From the NCBI GenBank assembly GCA_025786725.1, contig JAHLTZ010000007.1:248001-312000 (forward strand): DNA of 64,000 nucleotides. Reading direction: 5' to 3'. The notes beneath the pieces are model-generated. The model did no database searches. It worked only from the letters and a program-made list of their open reading frames with translations, and was not told where the DNA came from. Below are positions 45,385-55,942 of the stretch, piece after piece; position 1 is the stretch's first letter, and every line of letters starts with the position of its first letter. The stretch is from Syncephalis fuscata. Its lineage: Eukaryota; Zoopagomycota; Zoopagomycetes; Zoopagales; Piptocephalidaceae. The position numbers were made by a program, and so were the translations under genes.

Positions 45385-47565
45385 ATGTCGAATCTCAAAG
45401 AAATACTGAAGAATCGTAAGTAAGTTTATAACGACGCATCCCATAGCTAATCCAATTACGCTTGTATAGGTTATCTGGAAACGGTTCGCTCAGTGCAGCC
45501 ACCAGCCCGATACAAGATTGTCGTTGTCGACGCGACATCTGTTAAATTACTTTCCGCAGCCTGTAAGATGTATGACATTCTTGAAGAGAATGTGACCTGT
45601 AAGTTTAGAATAATGGTCATTATTAGCAATCACTTATACTAGACAGTGGTAGAGAGTATTGAAAAGAAACGACAGCCATTCACCAATCTGGAGGCGCTCT
45701 ATTTAATTACGCCATGTGTAGAAAGCGTATTCTTGATGATTCAAGATCTTACCAACGGTGGACCGGGTGGTAGGCCTGGTTCAATGTACGCTGCGGCACA
45801 TGTATTTTTTACTCATACATTGGATGATATGTTATTTAAAAAGATCACATCTTCCAAGGCCGGTCCAATGATTAGAAGTTTAAAAGAGCTCTACGTCGAC
45901 TTTTATGTAATTGAATCTAAAGTATTCTCTCTTGGACTACACAATTCGTTTTATTCATTTTTCGGTCCTAAGCATGAGAATATGGACAAAGACTTGCCGT
46001 TAGTTGCAGATCGGGTAAATCAACTATATAGTTATATCACATCAATTTATTAACTTGTATATAGCTATTCTCTGTATGTTCAACACTAGGCGAAAATCCA
46101 ATTATTCGCTATCATCGACCAGGTAGCGATTCAGGTAGTTTCAATCATACAAATCTACCTGCACAATTGGCCAATATTCTCCAAGACAAGCTGGATGAAT
46201 TCTGTAAACTTAGTAACGGCGAGTTTCCGGTAAGTAATATTTAAACTAATAATGCTTATCTGCTTACAAGCAAAGTATTATTACAGCCTAAACGCGAAGG
46301 AAATCCACCACGCGCCACGCTCTATATTCTAGATCGTAGTATAGACTTGACTGCACCTCTAGTACATGAGTTTACTTATCAGGCAATGATAAACGATCTA
46401 CTTACAATTGAGGAAGGATCCAAATACATGCACGAGTTTGTATCAGGCACAGGCGATGTCAGTTCGAAAGAAGTTATTCTTGATGAATCTGATAATATTT
46501 GGATGGAATATCGACATGCTCATATTGCAGAATGCAGCGGAAGACTTACAGCTGATTTTAAAAAACTGACGACCGAAAACAAAGCCGCAATGTCAAGCGG
46601 TAAAGGAGAAGCTAGTTTGAACGATATGAAACGCATTTTATCGGATCTGCCACAATTTCAAGAACTTAAAGAAAAGGTACAGTTATTAGACAATGATTAC
46701 ATTTTACTAAATACAATTTATCATCTAGTATTCCGTGCATATCAGCATGGCACAAGAATGTATGAGTCTTTTTAACAAACAAAAACTTCCAGCTATTGGT
46801 GAAGTTGAGCAAGATATGGCTTGCAAAGAAACATTGGAAGGAAAATATCCAAAGCATTTGGTCGAGCGACTACTTCCACTTTTGGATGATAGTAGTATCA
46901 CGTTAGTATAGCGGCGGCACATATAAAAGCTTGTGTTAATTAGCTGATAATTTAGAGAGGATAATAAGCTACGACTAGTTATGCTTTATATCATATACAA
47001 AGGTGGCTTAAAATGGGTAGACCGTTATCGATTGCAACAACATGCAAATTTATCAGAAAAGGACATTGTAGCCTTGGAGAATCTGGAACTACTACATGCT
47101 TGTGTTAATAAGGTATAATATTGATTTTAGGTAGTTAACTATTATTAACACGATTAATTAGGAGCCAAATAGTGGTATTAAAAGGTTAAAAATGCCTCGT
47201 TTAAATAAGGACAGAACTGAGGAAGTTCCTTATGAACTTTCACGCTTTGTACCTGAAATTCAAAAGCTTTTAGATGTAAGTACTGACATACAAATATATG
47301 CCATCATTGACACACGTTACATTAGAAACAAATCAATGGTCAAGTGGACGACAAGCTTTTCCCTTACACGCGTGAAGTTAGGCCATCTGAATTGAATGAA
47401 CAGTCGAAAAAGGCAGTGCAATCATTAAGAAGGTAAATAATTTGGTTAATGTAATTATCACTGCTAAATTGTTATTATAAATTTAGTACAAAGCCAAGCT
47501 GGCAAAAATCAGTACAGGAACGAGTAAGTAATACATATTGCACTTTAATTAACTATTTAATAATC

Positions 47566-47615
<50 letters not shown>

Positions 47616-48042
47616 GTCGGAAGGTAAACCGGTTACCGGTGGGAAAATCATTGTCTTCGTTGCTGGCGGTATAACCCACTCGGAAATGCGTTCTGTGTAT
47701 GAACTAGGTAGCAAATTTGGACGTGACATTATTATTGGTAAGTGTATATAAATTGGTTGGTGTTGATTTGTTTATATAATACTGTATTTATTAGGTTCGA
47801 CACATGTTATCACACCGCAACAGCTGTTGAAGGATTTGCGTCGACTGCGTGAAGGTCCTCCTAAGGAATTGCCGCCGCCACCGCCGCCACAACCAGTACA
47901 GCCTCCTGCTGATATGGCAGGCCAGATGGGCGCAATGAGTATTCAAGACAATCCACACGTTCAAGGGCACATTAGTAAACATAAGCCTACTAATAGCGGT
48001 AGCTCCAAGAATGTATTTGGGCTGTTTGGAAAGAAGAAGTAA
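45385..48042 (+). CDS. SEC1: Sec1/Munc18 family protein (exocytic Sec1 type)
   Basis: Sec1 binds syntaxin-type SNAREs and drives fusion of secretory vesicles with the plasma membrane. Twelve exons: 45385-45415, 45470-45598, 45647-46014, 46065-46229, 46287-46676, 46729-46901, 46956-47112, 47162-47275, 47326-47432, 47487-47523, 47617-47737 and 47795-48042. They close at 679 residues. Recognisable family stretches are VVDATSVKLLSAACKM, NLEALYLITP, GSMYAAAHVFFT, LGENPIIRYHRP, LYILDRSIDLTAPLVHEFTYQAM and GGITHSEMRSVYEL, ending with GSTHVITPQQLLKDLRRL, which separates Sec1/Munc18 from Vps33, Vps45 and Sly1. The C-terminus carries a poly-Pro run and a basic tail (FGLFGKKK). The intron before exon 11 holds a (TAA)n microsatellite. 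Confidence 0.95.
47565..47613 (+). repeat. (TAA)n microsatellite in a SEC1 intron
   Basis: About 16 TAA/AAT units directly upstream of the exon 11 acceptor. The acceptor TAG appears to arise from the repeat itself. Confidence 0.9.
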
Positions 48043-48349
48043 TAACTAAAGCACTTGTATTGGTTTAATAAACATTATTATATTTTAGTAATGGACTATA
48101 TAGATATGCTTACTTATGCAACACTGGTTATGGTCAATTATTTACTGTACAGCTTACTAGCATCAACAGCACATTCATTCATAACTAAACAGCGCAACTA
48201 TCAAACTTATTGACATGAATGCTATTGTTAATAATACATATATTTATATAGCATTGTAATATATAGAAACTATCTACTGCTTAGTTAAAACTCTATACAA
48301 TATTGTTAATTATACATATATTAAAATTGTTTTTAATTTATTTATAGCT

Positions 48350-48988
48350 CTACAGTATCTTTAATTCGTAATCACAGTAATAGCTAGCTCCTTGTGACCG
48401 GCACACAGTGCCTGTTGGACAACTGGTCCATACAAATCGGCCAAAGTTGCACACGCCAATCATATTACCATTGCAGGCAAATGTACCTTGCTTACAACCT
48501 GTTGGTACTTGTCCTCCCTTACTATTATTAATAATAGGACGACTAGTAACTAATGATGCCATTGTAGTTGATGGTATAGCGGTGTTATGAACAGGCGATA
48601 AAGTATTAATGCTATTAATATGACTAGGCTCTACTTCTGCTTGTACTGTATTATCCAGTTCATTATATTTTTTATCGGCATGTACAGATTGATTGGGCGT
48701 CAATAGCGTTTCTGCAGGTACTTGAGACGACTGTTGTGGCACATTTGCATTCTTAGCCAATCGTGCAAACTCATTCTTCAGCTGATTAGTATAATCCATA
48801 TTACCACAGCTGCAAATCAAATCGTTTGGATTTGAGGAAAAGCATCGATTAAACTTGATATCCCAGTTTTGACTTTGAAGGCACATTTTTTGGCACGTTG
48901 TCTTCCATTCAGGATAAAGACAATCAGCCAGACTGATTGGTATAGGTGCAGACAATAAAATAATCACAGTTTTTGCAAATAGAATCAT
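48350..48988 (-). CDS. Secreted protein with a CBM19-like chitin-binding module
   Basis: A single exon encodes 212 residues. The N-terminus is a signal peptide (ILFAKTVIILLSAPIPISLA). An N-terminal Cys-rich part follows (CLYPEWKTTCQKMC...CFSSNPNDLICSC), then a low-complexity linker of about 80 residues. The C-terminal 45 residues have the Cys/Gly/Trp pattern of carbohydrate-binding module family 19: GCKQGTFACNG, VCNFGRFVWTSCPTGTVC and YYCDY. CBM19 binds chitin in fungal chitinases and wall proteins, but no catalytic domain is present, so a wall-associated or effector-like binding protein is inferred. A TATATATATA run on the template side about 50 bp upstream of the ATG could serve as a TATA element. 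Confidence 0.82.
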   Translation of the reverse strand: MILFAKTVIILLSAPIPISLADCLYPEWKTTCQKMCLQSQNWDIKFNRCFSSNPNDLICSCGNMDYTNQLKNEFARLAKNANVPQQSSQVPAETLLTPNQSVHADKKYNELDNTVQAEVEPSHINSINTLSPVHNTAIPSTTMASLVTSRPIINNSKGGQVPTGCKQGTFACNGNMIGVCNFGRFVWTSCPTGTVCRSQGASYYCDYELKIL

Positions 48989-49540
48989 TATAGCTTAGTG
49001 TAATATTGCTATAAACGTATATGATCAAGCAAACCGATATATATATATTGCGATTTGCTATGTAATTAGTAAGGTTTATTTGTAAATAATAATATTGTTG
49101 TCAAAGTAACAATCCAACTACCAAAATAAATACAAATATACAAAACAATTTATTATTAGTATAAATAATGTTTACAATATTAACAATAGTCGATGGTACA
49201 TACAGCACTTGTAGGTGTGTTCTTGTATTTATTATCGGTACTGTTATTAATAATTACACAAGTGTACTAGTGTTTTAAAATAATAAGTAATTCATCGGTA
49301 AAGTCATTGGTAATAACGAAGTGTATAAATATATTATTATTATACGTTAATATTATTAAGTATTTTTAAATAATTATAGTAAATATACCTCAAACACTAT
49401 TACTTTTTTATCAATACTGATTATTGCTGTAATATATTACATAAATTATAAAAATTAATTTATTTTTAAACAAATTATAAATTATATTTTGGATTATATT
49501 ACTAAAAATTTGTAAAATTTTAAGCAAGCAGCTTCAAGTT
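48989..49540. other. AT-rich spacer upstream of tRNA-Cys
   Basis: Promoter of the chitin-binding-like gene and then very AT-rich sequence. No further gene seen. Confidence 0.5.
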
Positions 49541-49612
49541 GGGGGTTTAGCTCAGGGGTAGAGCAATCGGCTGCAGTCCGATAGGTCATTGGTTCAATTC
49601 CGATAGCCCCCT
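49541..49612 (+). tRNA. tRNA-Cys (GCA)
   Basis: A complete cloverleaf can be drawn. The acceptor stem is GGGGGTT with AGCCCCC, the D arm GCTC...GAGC, and the anticodon stem ATCGG/CCGAT around loop CTGCAGT (anticodon GCA). The T arm is ATTGG/CCGAT with loop TTCAATT. The discriminator base is T, as expected for Cys. There is no intron. A TTTTT run starting at 49612 is a Pol III terminator. Confidence 0.95.
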
Positions 49613-49687
49613 TTTTGCTGCATTTACTTTTACAACAATAACAGGTGTGACTGCTATTTGCTTATTTTTACATATTACTATTGTAAG

Positions 49688-49729
49688 TGTCGTCAAAGTC
49701 ACTACTGTCGGACTTTGAAATTTTGCCTA
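49688..49729. repeat. Fragments of older LTRs beside tRNA-Cys
   Basis: 49688-49705 repeats the first 18 bp of the gypsy LTR. 49706-49729 is the inverted LTR end (TGTCGGACTTTGAAATTTTG...). Its continuation lies across the retrotransposon at 56339 onward, showing that the intact element interrupted an older copy. Confidence 0.8.
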
Positions 49730-50125
49730 TGTCGTCAAAGTCACTACTTTCTGACTATCGTAGGACTTGATCAATAGAATGTGTGTGTTAGATAAGACAG
49801 TTCAACAATTGGATGTAAGATATCGTTTATTAGTTAATAAAATGAGTTGGTTTTTATACTAAAATAATTAGTATAGCCGTGTGATAATAGTAATAATAAT
49901 AATAATAGTAATAATAATAATAATAGTAATAATAATAGTAATAATGATACTATGACGTCGGCGATCATCGTCATAAGATCATGGGTTAGTCAGGAGTGAG
50001 TTCATATGGCTAGTCATCGGATTGATCATATGAATAGATAATTCATATGACTAGTCATATGGTGAATATTTGGTGCCGGGTGGAGTGGTGTGTAATTTAG
50101 TCAGGCAAAAATTCAAAGTCCGACA
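49730..50125 (-). repeat. 3' LTR of the gypsy element
   Basis: 396 bp with short terminal inverted repeats (TGTCG...CGACA), containing a (TAA/TAG)n tract and a small hairpin (ATACTAA-AATAA-TTAGTAT). By eye identical to 55943-56338. Confidence 0.93.
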
Positions 50126-51439
50126 TTACCCTTCCGTTAGATTAGCGTCCGTCCTCGGTCGCCGTAATCGACTATCTTCAGTATACCATCGTCGTAGTCG
50201 GTCTCGATGTATAACTCGATACTTCTCTTTATGTGGTTCTTTCAACTTATACGAACCATTATTCAAATCATCGTAAACAATCCAAGGTTGTTCTTCCCAT
50301 TTTGGTTCAAGTTTACGTGATGTTGGTCGTAATATAGTTACCAAATGTCCAATACTAAACTCATAATCATTATTAGATGCATGTCGTTTGCTATTAAATA
50401 CATTGGCATGCGATTGTTGTGTTTGTATGATGCGTTGTCGAACAGTAGGTACTTCCGCTTGTAACCAATACAACTTATTGCTGCGTTTAAGTATTGATTC
50501 GCGTAATTTAATTTGTCGATCGTCGCTAGGTAATCGTGGTACTACAATATCGGCAGGTGCACGTGGTTGAAAGCCGAATAATAATTCTGCGGGTGAATAG
50601 CCAGTTGTCTTTTGTCGATTGGTGTTGTAGGCGAATGTGATGGCTGGTATGTGTTCTGGCCAAGCTAGCATATCTCTGCCGGCTAAGACAAATCGAGTAA
50701 GTGCTTCACCAAGTGTCTTATTCAGTCGTTCTGTAAGACCATTAGTGCGTGGATGATATGGTGTTGTAAACTGTTGTTTTATACCCAATCTTTTTAATAC
50801 ATCTCTAACTACCTGATTACGAAATTCTTTTCCTCCATCTGATAAAATAAATTGAGGACATCCAAATATACAAATGACTTGTTTGAATAAAAAGTCGGCT
50901 ACTGCTGCTGAGTCTTTCTTGATAATAGGTTGAGTAATTGCCCATTTTGTTAAATAGTCTGTTGCAACTACTAAATAGCGTGGGTCAGTATCTGCATCGT
51001 AATACGGTAAAGGTCCCATTAAATCAATACCGATGCGATAAAAGGGTGTATGTACAGGGATAGAATGTAAAGGTTCAATATGACGTGGTGGTGCACGTAA
51101 TTGACATTCGCGACATCCTCGAATATAAGAGCGTGCATCATCTTCTAAGTTGGGCCAATAATAAGACTGTCGTAACCGTCGAATAGTGGATCCAATACCC
51201 ATATGACCTGCTTGGTCATGACACATAGCTAATACTTCGGTGGCTTCACGAAAGGTAAGTACGCGTAAAAAGCCTTCTGGAAAGCGTTTTCCAGGTGCGG
51301 GGAAATAAAGTAAGTCGTTGTATAATACATATCGGTTAGCTTCTTTTCTGAAAGCAATTGTTTGCTCATCAGACAAGCCAGTGGGTGTAGTGTGATTGTT
51401 GAGAAAGTTGATAATTTGTTGGTGTTTTGTTGCATCCAT
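50126..51439 (-). CDS. Integrase of the gypsy element
   Basis: An open frame of 437 residues covering the integrase, in the same frame as the upstream gag-pol frame but separated from it by stop codons. The HHCC zinc-binding region reads CHDQAGHMG...YIRGCRECQ. The D,D,E core appears in GIDLMGPLP, ILSDGGKEF and the TNGLTERLNKTLGE stretch. The C-terminal module (PKWEEQPWIVYDDLNNGSYKL) is GPY/F-like without a chromodomain. The stop codon lies directly against the 3' LTR. Translation may restart at this ATG, or the segment may be joined to gag-pol by an in-frame intron (51348-51527), in which case the first 30 or so residues here would be intronic. Confidence 0.9.
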   Translation of the reverse strand: MDATKHQQIINFLNNHTTPTGLSDEQTIAFRKEANRYVLYNDLLYFPAPGKRFPEGFLRVLTFREATEVLAMCHDQAGHMGIGSTIRRLRQSYYWPNLEDDARSYIRGCRECQLRAPPRHIEPLHSIPVHTPFYRIGIDLMGPLPYYDADTDPRYLVVATDYLTKWAITQPIIKKDSAAVADFLFKQVICIFGCPQFILSDGGKEFRNQVVRDVLKRLGIKQQFTTPYHPRTNGLTERLNKTLGEALTRFVLAGRDMLAWPEHIPAITFAYNTNRQKTTGYSPAELLFGFQPRAPADIVVPRLPSDDRQIKLRESILKRSNKLYWLQAEVPTVRQRIIQTQQSHANVFNSKRHASNNDYEFSIGHLVTILRPTSRKLEPKWEEQPWIVYDDLNNGSYKLKEPHKEKYRVIHRDRLRRWYTEDSRLRRPRTDANLTEG

Positions 51440-51523
51440 AGTGATTTGTGAGTAGAAAAATAAGTAAGCAATAATAAAGTTAGTAATGAAATAGTGTTAA
51501 GTAGTAATGTTAATGATAGTAAG

Positions 51524-54500
51524 TTACATCTGTCCAGTGGATCCAAATCCTGCTTGTTGACGTGTGGTTGATGATAATGAAGCTACTTCTACGAAGTTAA
51601 TATCGGCAATTTTTTCAATAATAAGTTGAGCTGCTCGTTCGCCTTCGTTTATAGTTACAGGTTGTTTGCCGTGGTTGATTATAACAATTTTAATTGATCC
51701 ACGATAATCAGCATCAATTACTCCAGCTAATATATTAATACCATGTTTAACAGCTAAACCGCTTCTTGGTGCTACTCTTCCATACGTTCCTGCTGGTAAG
51801 GCAATGGCAAGGTCGGTGTTGAGTAGTTTATATTGACCCGGTGGAATATTAATTGTTTCCGCAGCGTATAAATCGTATCCAGCTGCTTCTTTAGTACCTT
51901 GTGTAGGTATTTTAGCACGTGGACTTAATAAATTCACTTTCACCTCTTTCTTAATTTTTTCCGTATTTTCCACACTTGCTGTATAAGTTTCTACCACATT
52001 ACTCTCACTTTCTACAAATGGTGGTCTAGATAGTGCATCAGCTACTACATTGCTAATACCTTTCTTATACTCCATTTCATAATTATACTCAGATAATTGT
52101 AATGCCCATCTCGCCAACTTCCTGTTTAAAGTCTTATTCTTCGTAATATACGGTAGTGCTTGATGATCAGTTCGAATAATAACTTTTGTGTGCAAAATGT
52201 AGTGTCGAAACATTTCCAACGCCCATATAACTGCGGCTGCTTCTAATTCAGTTGCACTTAAATTCTTTTCTGGCTTGTATAAACTTCTGCTTGCATAACA
52301 TACTGGATGAGTTGTTCCTTCTGCATCAACTTGCGCTAAAACTGCTCCCATTCCACTATAAGCTGCATCAGTTTCTAATATAAACGTATCTTCAAAATCT
52401 GGATACATTAATATTGGTGTTGTTGCTAACGCCATTTTTAAATCTTCAAATTCCTTTTGTCGTTCCGCGTTCCATTCGTAAATAGCTCCTTTCTTTAGTA
52501 GACTTCTTAGTGATTCAGTTCGTTTAGCGTAATTATCGACAAATCTTCGATAATAAGATGTTAGTCCTAAAAATGACCGTAATTCTGATACATTTGCTGG
52601 TGCCTTGCAGTTGATCATTTTCTTCACCTTTTCTGGATCTGTCATTAATCCTTCTTTGCTGACTTTGTATCCTAAAAATATAATTTCGCGTTCAGCGAAT
52701 CGACATTTCTTCAATTTCAATTTTAAGTTAGCCTTTTCTAATCGTTCTAATGCTGCTTCTAAACGACTTAAATGTTCTTCAAAATTGCTAGCAAATATTT
52801 GTACGTCGTCCAAATAACAAAATACTGATGACCATATTAATCCAGCGAATACTTGTGTCATAAGTCGCGAAAATGTTGATGGTGAATTTGATAATCCCAT
52901 TGGCATAGCGATGCATCGATACATTCCTTCTCTGGTAATAAATGTTGTTTTATCGCGGTCAGCTGCGTCTACTTGTACTTGATAATAACCTGCTGCTAAA
53001 TCAAGTGATGTGAACCAACTTGCGCCTTTTAGTGAATCAAATATTTCATTTATCCGTGGCATTGGATAAACGTCACGCTTAGTTACTTTGTTCAGCTTAC
53101 GATAATCTTGACAAAGACGATGTGTACCATCCTTTTTCTTCACTAAAACAATAGGAAACGCCCATGGTCCATTGGCTGGTTCAACAATTCCTTGTTGTAA
53201 CATTTTGTTGACTTCTTGTGCAATTATTTCGTTATCTTTGGGTGAATATCGGTATGGCGGCATGCTGATTGGTGCTGCATCTCCAGTATCGATTCGGTGT
53301 GTAACTAAATTGGTATGGCCAACATCGTATGAATCTTTAGCGAATAGATGTTTCTTCTTCTCTAGTAATTCCACTAATTGTTGCTGTTGCGTATTGTTGA
53401 GTTCAGTGCTGATACTGGCTAATAAATCGTCTCGTGTAATAGGTGATTTATCCACTTCAGCTGTATAACATTCATTGTTCTTCATTTGTTCCATCATATT
53501 TATACATGCTTTAACAGGTGCTGGTTTATCATCTACATTACTAGCATGGCACATTACTGTTCCAACTGGTATAATTACTTCATCATTAGTTGTATTAATT
53601 AATCGTAATTTCACCTTCTTATTTGGACCATAACTTGGTAATGCTGCTATTCCTTTAGGTACCAATTCCATATGTTCTGGTTCTAGTAAAATTGTACCTT
53701 TTAAAACTTCCTTGTGATTTGGTTTCCACTGTACCGACTCATTGGGTGGGATAATTACTTCTTCTCTTGTTGATACGGCCACATAACTTTCCAATGTTGG
53801 TATTATTTCTTCTTCTGTTTCGTTGAATAGGCTGAGTATTTCTTCATGCGTCCATGGCGATGCTATGGCGGCTATTGGCTTGTCAGCGCGTATTGCTGGC
53901 ATTGCGTGTTGTCGTCTTGCTATAGCTGCTTCAATTTCGGTTGACCATACTTGAGCCATATATTCTTCTTTCTGACGTAGTAAGCTCATATGATTGTCGC
54001 GAATATTGATAACGGCATCCATTTCTTTTAGCCATTCCATTCCTAGCACTATTGAAAACGATCCTCTTGACACATATGGTGAAATAGTACATTCCATACC
54101 TCCAACGATAATAGGTAACTCGCGTACCATTCCTAGTACTGGTTGCGCATCACCGTGAATACCTGTGATAGCTACATCTGCTTCGCAGTCAATTTCAATA
54201 CCATTTTCCTTTAGAAATTCCGCGCCTGCAATTGTAAATGCTGAACCTGTATCCACAATAACTTCTATCGGCTTTCCTTTAATATGTATAATTGCTCGTA
54301 GTGCTTGCGTTTCATTCTTTACTGATAAAAATCCTTCTGCGGTCGTTTTTGCTTGTCTGGCTGCTCTTTTACTGGCATGTGTTGCTTTATTATCGTTCTG
54401 TTGCGCTAGAACTAATTTAGCCAATTCAATTGCTTTTAGCGTTACTTCTGCATTAGCCAGCTCATCTACAGGTGAGAAGGCATCCGACCCTTTGGCTCTG

Positions 54501-55918
54501 GGTGACTGTAACAAAGCCAACATTAAATCTCTATTAAGGTTTGGTGTAACCTTATCCTGTTCACTAATTTCTCTCTCTTTCCCATTACTCTTTTCTTCCT
54601 TTACCATTCGTGGTTTTTCCTCGTCCATTAGTACCGGCTGTACTCTATCCATTTGCATCAACTCTGTATTTTGCAATACTGTAGACTCTTTTCTAGCTGT
54701 TTTAGTCTTACGTGAGTGTGGCGTTGCTGCTTTCCTCTTTTCTGCCATTAAAGCTAGTGTTTGAATCTGTTTAGTGATGTTTTCGAGTTCTTCGTCCGTG
54801 TCCTCCCCCTCCTCTGATGACTCTACGTCCTCGTGGCGTCTTCCATAAGCGTAAAATCCATCTGCTGTTCGTTGACTGCACGTATTCCATCTGTGGTTTT
54901 TATCGACAAGGCCACAATGTGGACATGCTCGTTGCATTGGTCTTTCTTGCCTCTTGTTTAGTGCTGCAAAGCTGATTTTAAGCTTGTTAAGTTCTTCTGC
55001 TAGTTGATCGACTACTGGGTCATATTGCTCCTTTGGACGCGGCTGGCGTGTGTACTGCTGCGTTCTTGTCGGCGTGCGGTACGTTGGTCCAGTTGACTGC
55101 GTTTCCATTGAGTAATTTTTCTTGTAATCATCACCTAAATTACGACGTCTATGGTATTCAAAACGTAGTGCAATTTCTACACGTTCCTCAAATGTCATAG
55201 AATCGATATCTTTGTTTACCTCAAAGTCGCTTATTGCGTCCTTTAAAGGTGTAGTTAGACCTTGTTTAAATTTCTCACTTACCTCGTCGTCTTGAATCAG
55301 GCGGCACAAGCTGATCCTTTTTACCAATTCGCGTAAACGGTCGGCAAAATTGGCCACATCTTCTTTTCCTTGTAATCGGCATTGACTGTATTGTCTGTTC
55401 CACAAATCGCGCATTTCTGGTGTAACAAACCGTTGCACAAACGCGTGTACAAAACAACCAGGCTCAAATCCTCTGTGTTTTTCACCTGAACACCATCGGT
55501 AGATGCGTGTTCTAATACCTGTCCACCATGCCAATGCGGCATCTGATAAATATGTTTCTACTGCTACTAAGCAGTCTTGATCGGTCCAGCGGTTCCTTCT
55601 CGCTGCAGTGTTAAAGTGTTCAAATAGCCAGTTTACTGGGTCTTCGCGGCCAGTAAATGTTTCAATAAATTTGTCGAATTTCATATCTTGATTTCTTGAA
55701 TTCGGTTCATATGCTTGCCAGGCCGACCATGATGTCGGGGAATAAATTGCTTGATTTATTGGTAATTTCTGCGTATTCAGGTACGCCCTTGCTTGTTCTT
55801 CCAGTATCGACCTTACATGCTCCGGTACCAAATCGAGCGGATTGGAGGTCCCTTGCTCCTTAAGTCCGTACGTAGCCTCTTGGCCTCGACTTTCCGGCAA
55901 TTGCTGATTTTTATCCAT
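51524..55918 (-). CDS. Gag-pro-RT-RNase H-dUTPase polyprotein of the gypsy element
   Basis: 1464 residues from the ATG at 55918, the first inside the LTR boundary (55943). A Gag region is followed by one zinc-knuckle-like motif (CPHCG..NHRWNTC, about residue 330) and an aspartic protease with VDTGSAF (about 555). RT follows with TSLDLAAGYYQV and YLDD (about 1034). RNase H has LETDAAYSGMGAV and TELEAAAVIWAL, and RTDHQAL. The last 138 residues are a trimeric-type dUTPase with all five motifs: AAGYDLYA, PRSGLA, GVIDADYRG, GERAAQLI and GFGSTG. It should hydrolyse dUTP during reverse transcription. Protein order matches the arrangement in non-primate lentiviruses, where dUTPase also lies between RNase H and integrase. 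The frame is intact, with no internal stops. Confidence 0.93.
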   Translation of the reverse strand: MDKNQQLPESRGQEATYGLKEQGTSNPLDLVPEHVRSILEEQARAYLNTQKLPINQAIYSPTSWSAWQAYEPNSRNQDMKFDKFIETFTGREDPVNWLFEHFNTAARRNRWTDQDCLVAVETYLSDAALAWWTGIRTRIYRWCSGEKHRGFEPGCFVHAFVQRFVTPEMRDLWNRQYSQCRLQGKEDVANFADRLRELVKRISLCRLIQDDEVSEKFKQGLTTPLKDAISDFEVNKDIDSMTFEERVEIALRFEYHRRRNLGDDYKKNYSMETQSTGPTYRTPTRTQQYTRQPRPKEQYDPVVDQLAEELNKLKISFAALNKRQERPMQRACPHCGLVDKNHRWNTCSQRTADGFYAYGRRHEDVESSEEGEDTDEELENITKQIQTLALMAEKRKAATPHSRKTKTARKESTVLQNTELMQMDRVQPVLMDEEKPRMVKEEKSNGKEREISEQDKVTPNLNRDLMLALLQSPRAKGSDAFSPVDELANAEVTLKAIELAKLVLAQQNDNKATHASKRAARQAKTTAEGFLSVKNETQALRAIIHIKGKPIEVIVDTGSAFTIAGAEFLKENGIEIDCEADVAITGIHGDAQPVLGMVRELPIIVGGMECTISPYVSRGSFSIVLGMEWLKEMDAVINIRDNHMSLLRQKEEYMAQVWSTEIEAAIARRQHAMPAIRADKPIAAIASPWTHEEILSLFNETEEEIIPTLESYVAVSTREEVIIPPNESVQWKPNHKEVLKGTILLEPEHMELVPKGIAALPSYGPNKKVKLRLINTTNDEVIIPVGTVMCHASNVDDKPAPVKACINMMEQMKNNECYTAEVDKSPITRDDLLASISTELNNTQQQQLVELLEKKKHLFAKDSYDVGHTNLVTHRIDTGDAAPISMPPYRYSPKDNEIIAQEVNKMLQQGIVEPANGPWAFPIVLVKKKDGTHRLCQDYRKLNKVTKRDVYPMPRINEIFDSLKGASWFTSLDLAAGYYQVQVDAADRDKTTFITREGMYRCIAMPMGLSNSPSTFSRLMTQVFAGLIWSSVFCYLDDVQIFASNFEEHLSRLEAALERLEKANLKLKLKKCRFAEREIIFLGYKVSKEGLMTDPEKVKKMINCKAPANVSELRSFLGLTSYYRRFVDNYAKRTESLRSLLKKGAIYEWNAERQKEFEDLKMALATTPILMYPDFEDTFILETDAAYSGMGAVLAQVDAEGTTHPVCYASRSLYKPEKNLSATELEAAAVIWALEMFRHYILHTKVIIRTDHQALPYITKNKTLNRKLARWALQLSEYNYEMEYKKGISNVVADALSRPPFVESESNVVETYTASVENTEKIKKEVKVNLLSPRAKIPTQGTKEAAGYDLYAAETINIPPGQYKLLNTDLAIALPAGTYGRVAPRSGLAVKHGINILAGVIDADYRGSIKIVIINHGKQPVTINEGERAAQLIIEKIADINFVEVASLSSTTRQQAGFGSTGQM

Positions 55919-55942
55919 GGTCCTGGTGTGCTCGCCAAATAA

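Noticed and set aside
51229-51546. 105-codon minus-strand frame overlapping the dUTPase end and integrase start
   Set aside because: Out of frame with both, leucine/threonine-rich without any known motif. It is explained by frame shadowing.
54165-54764. 199-codon plus-strand frame within gag-pol
   Set aside because: Antisense shadow of an intact polyprotein, with low-complexity Ser/Ile/Ala content.
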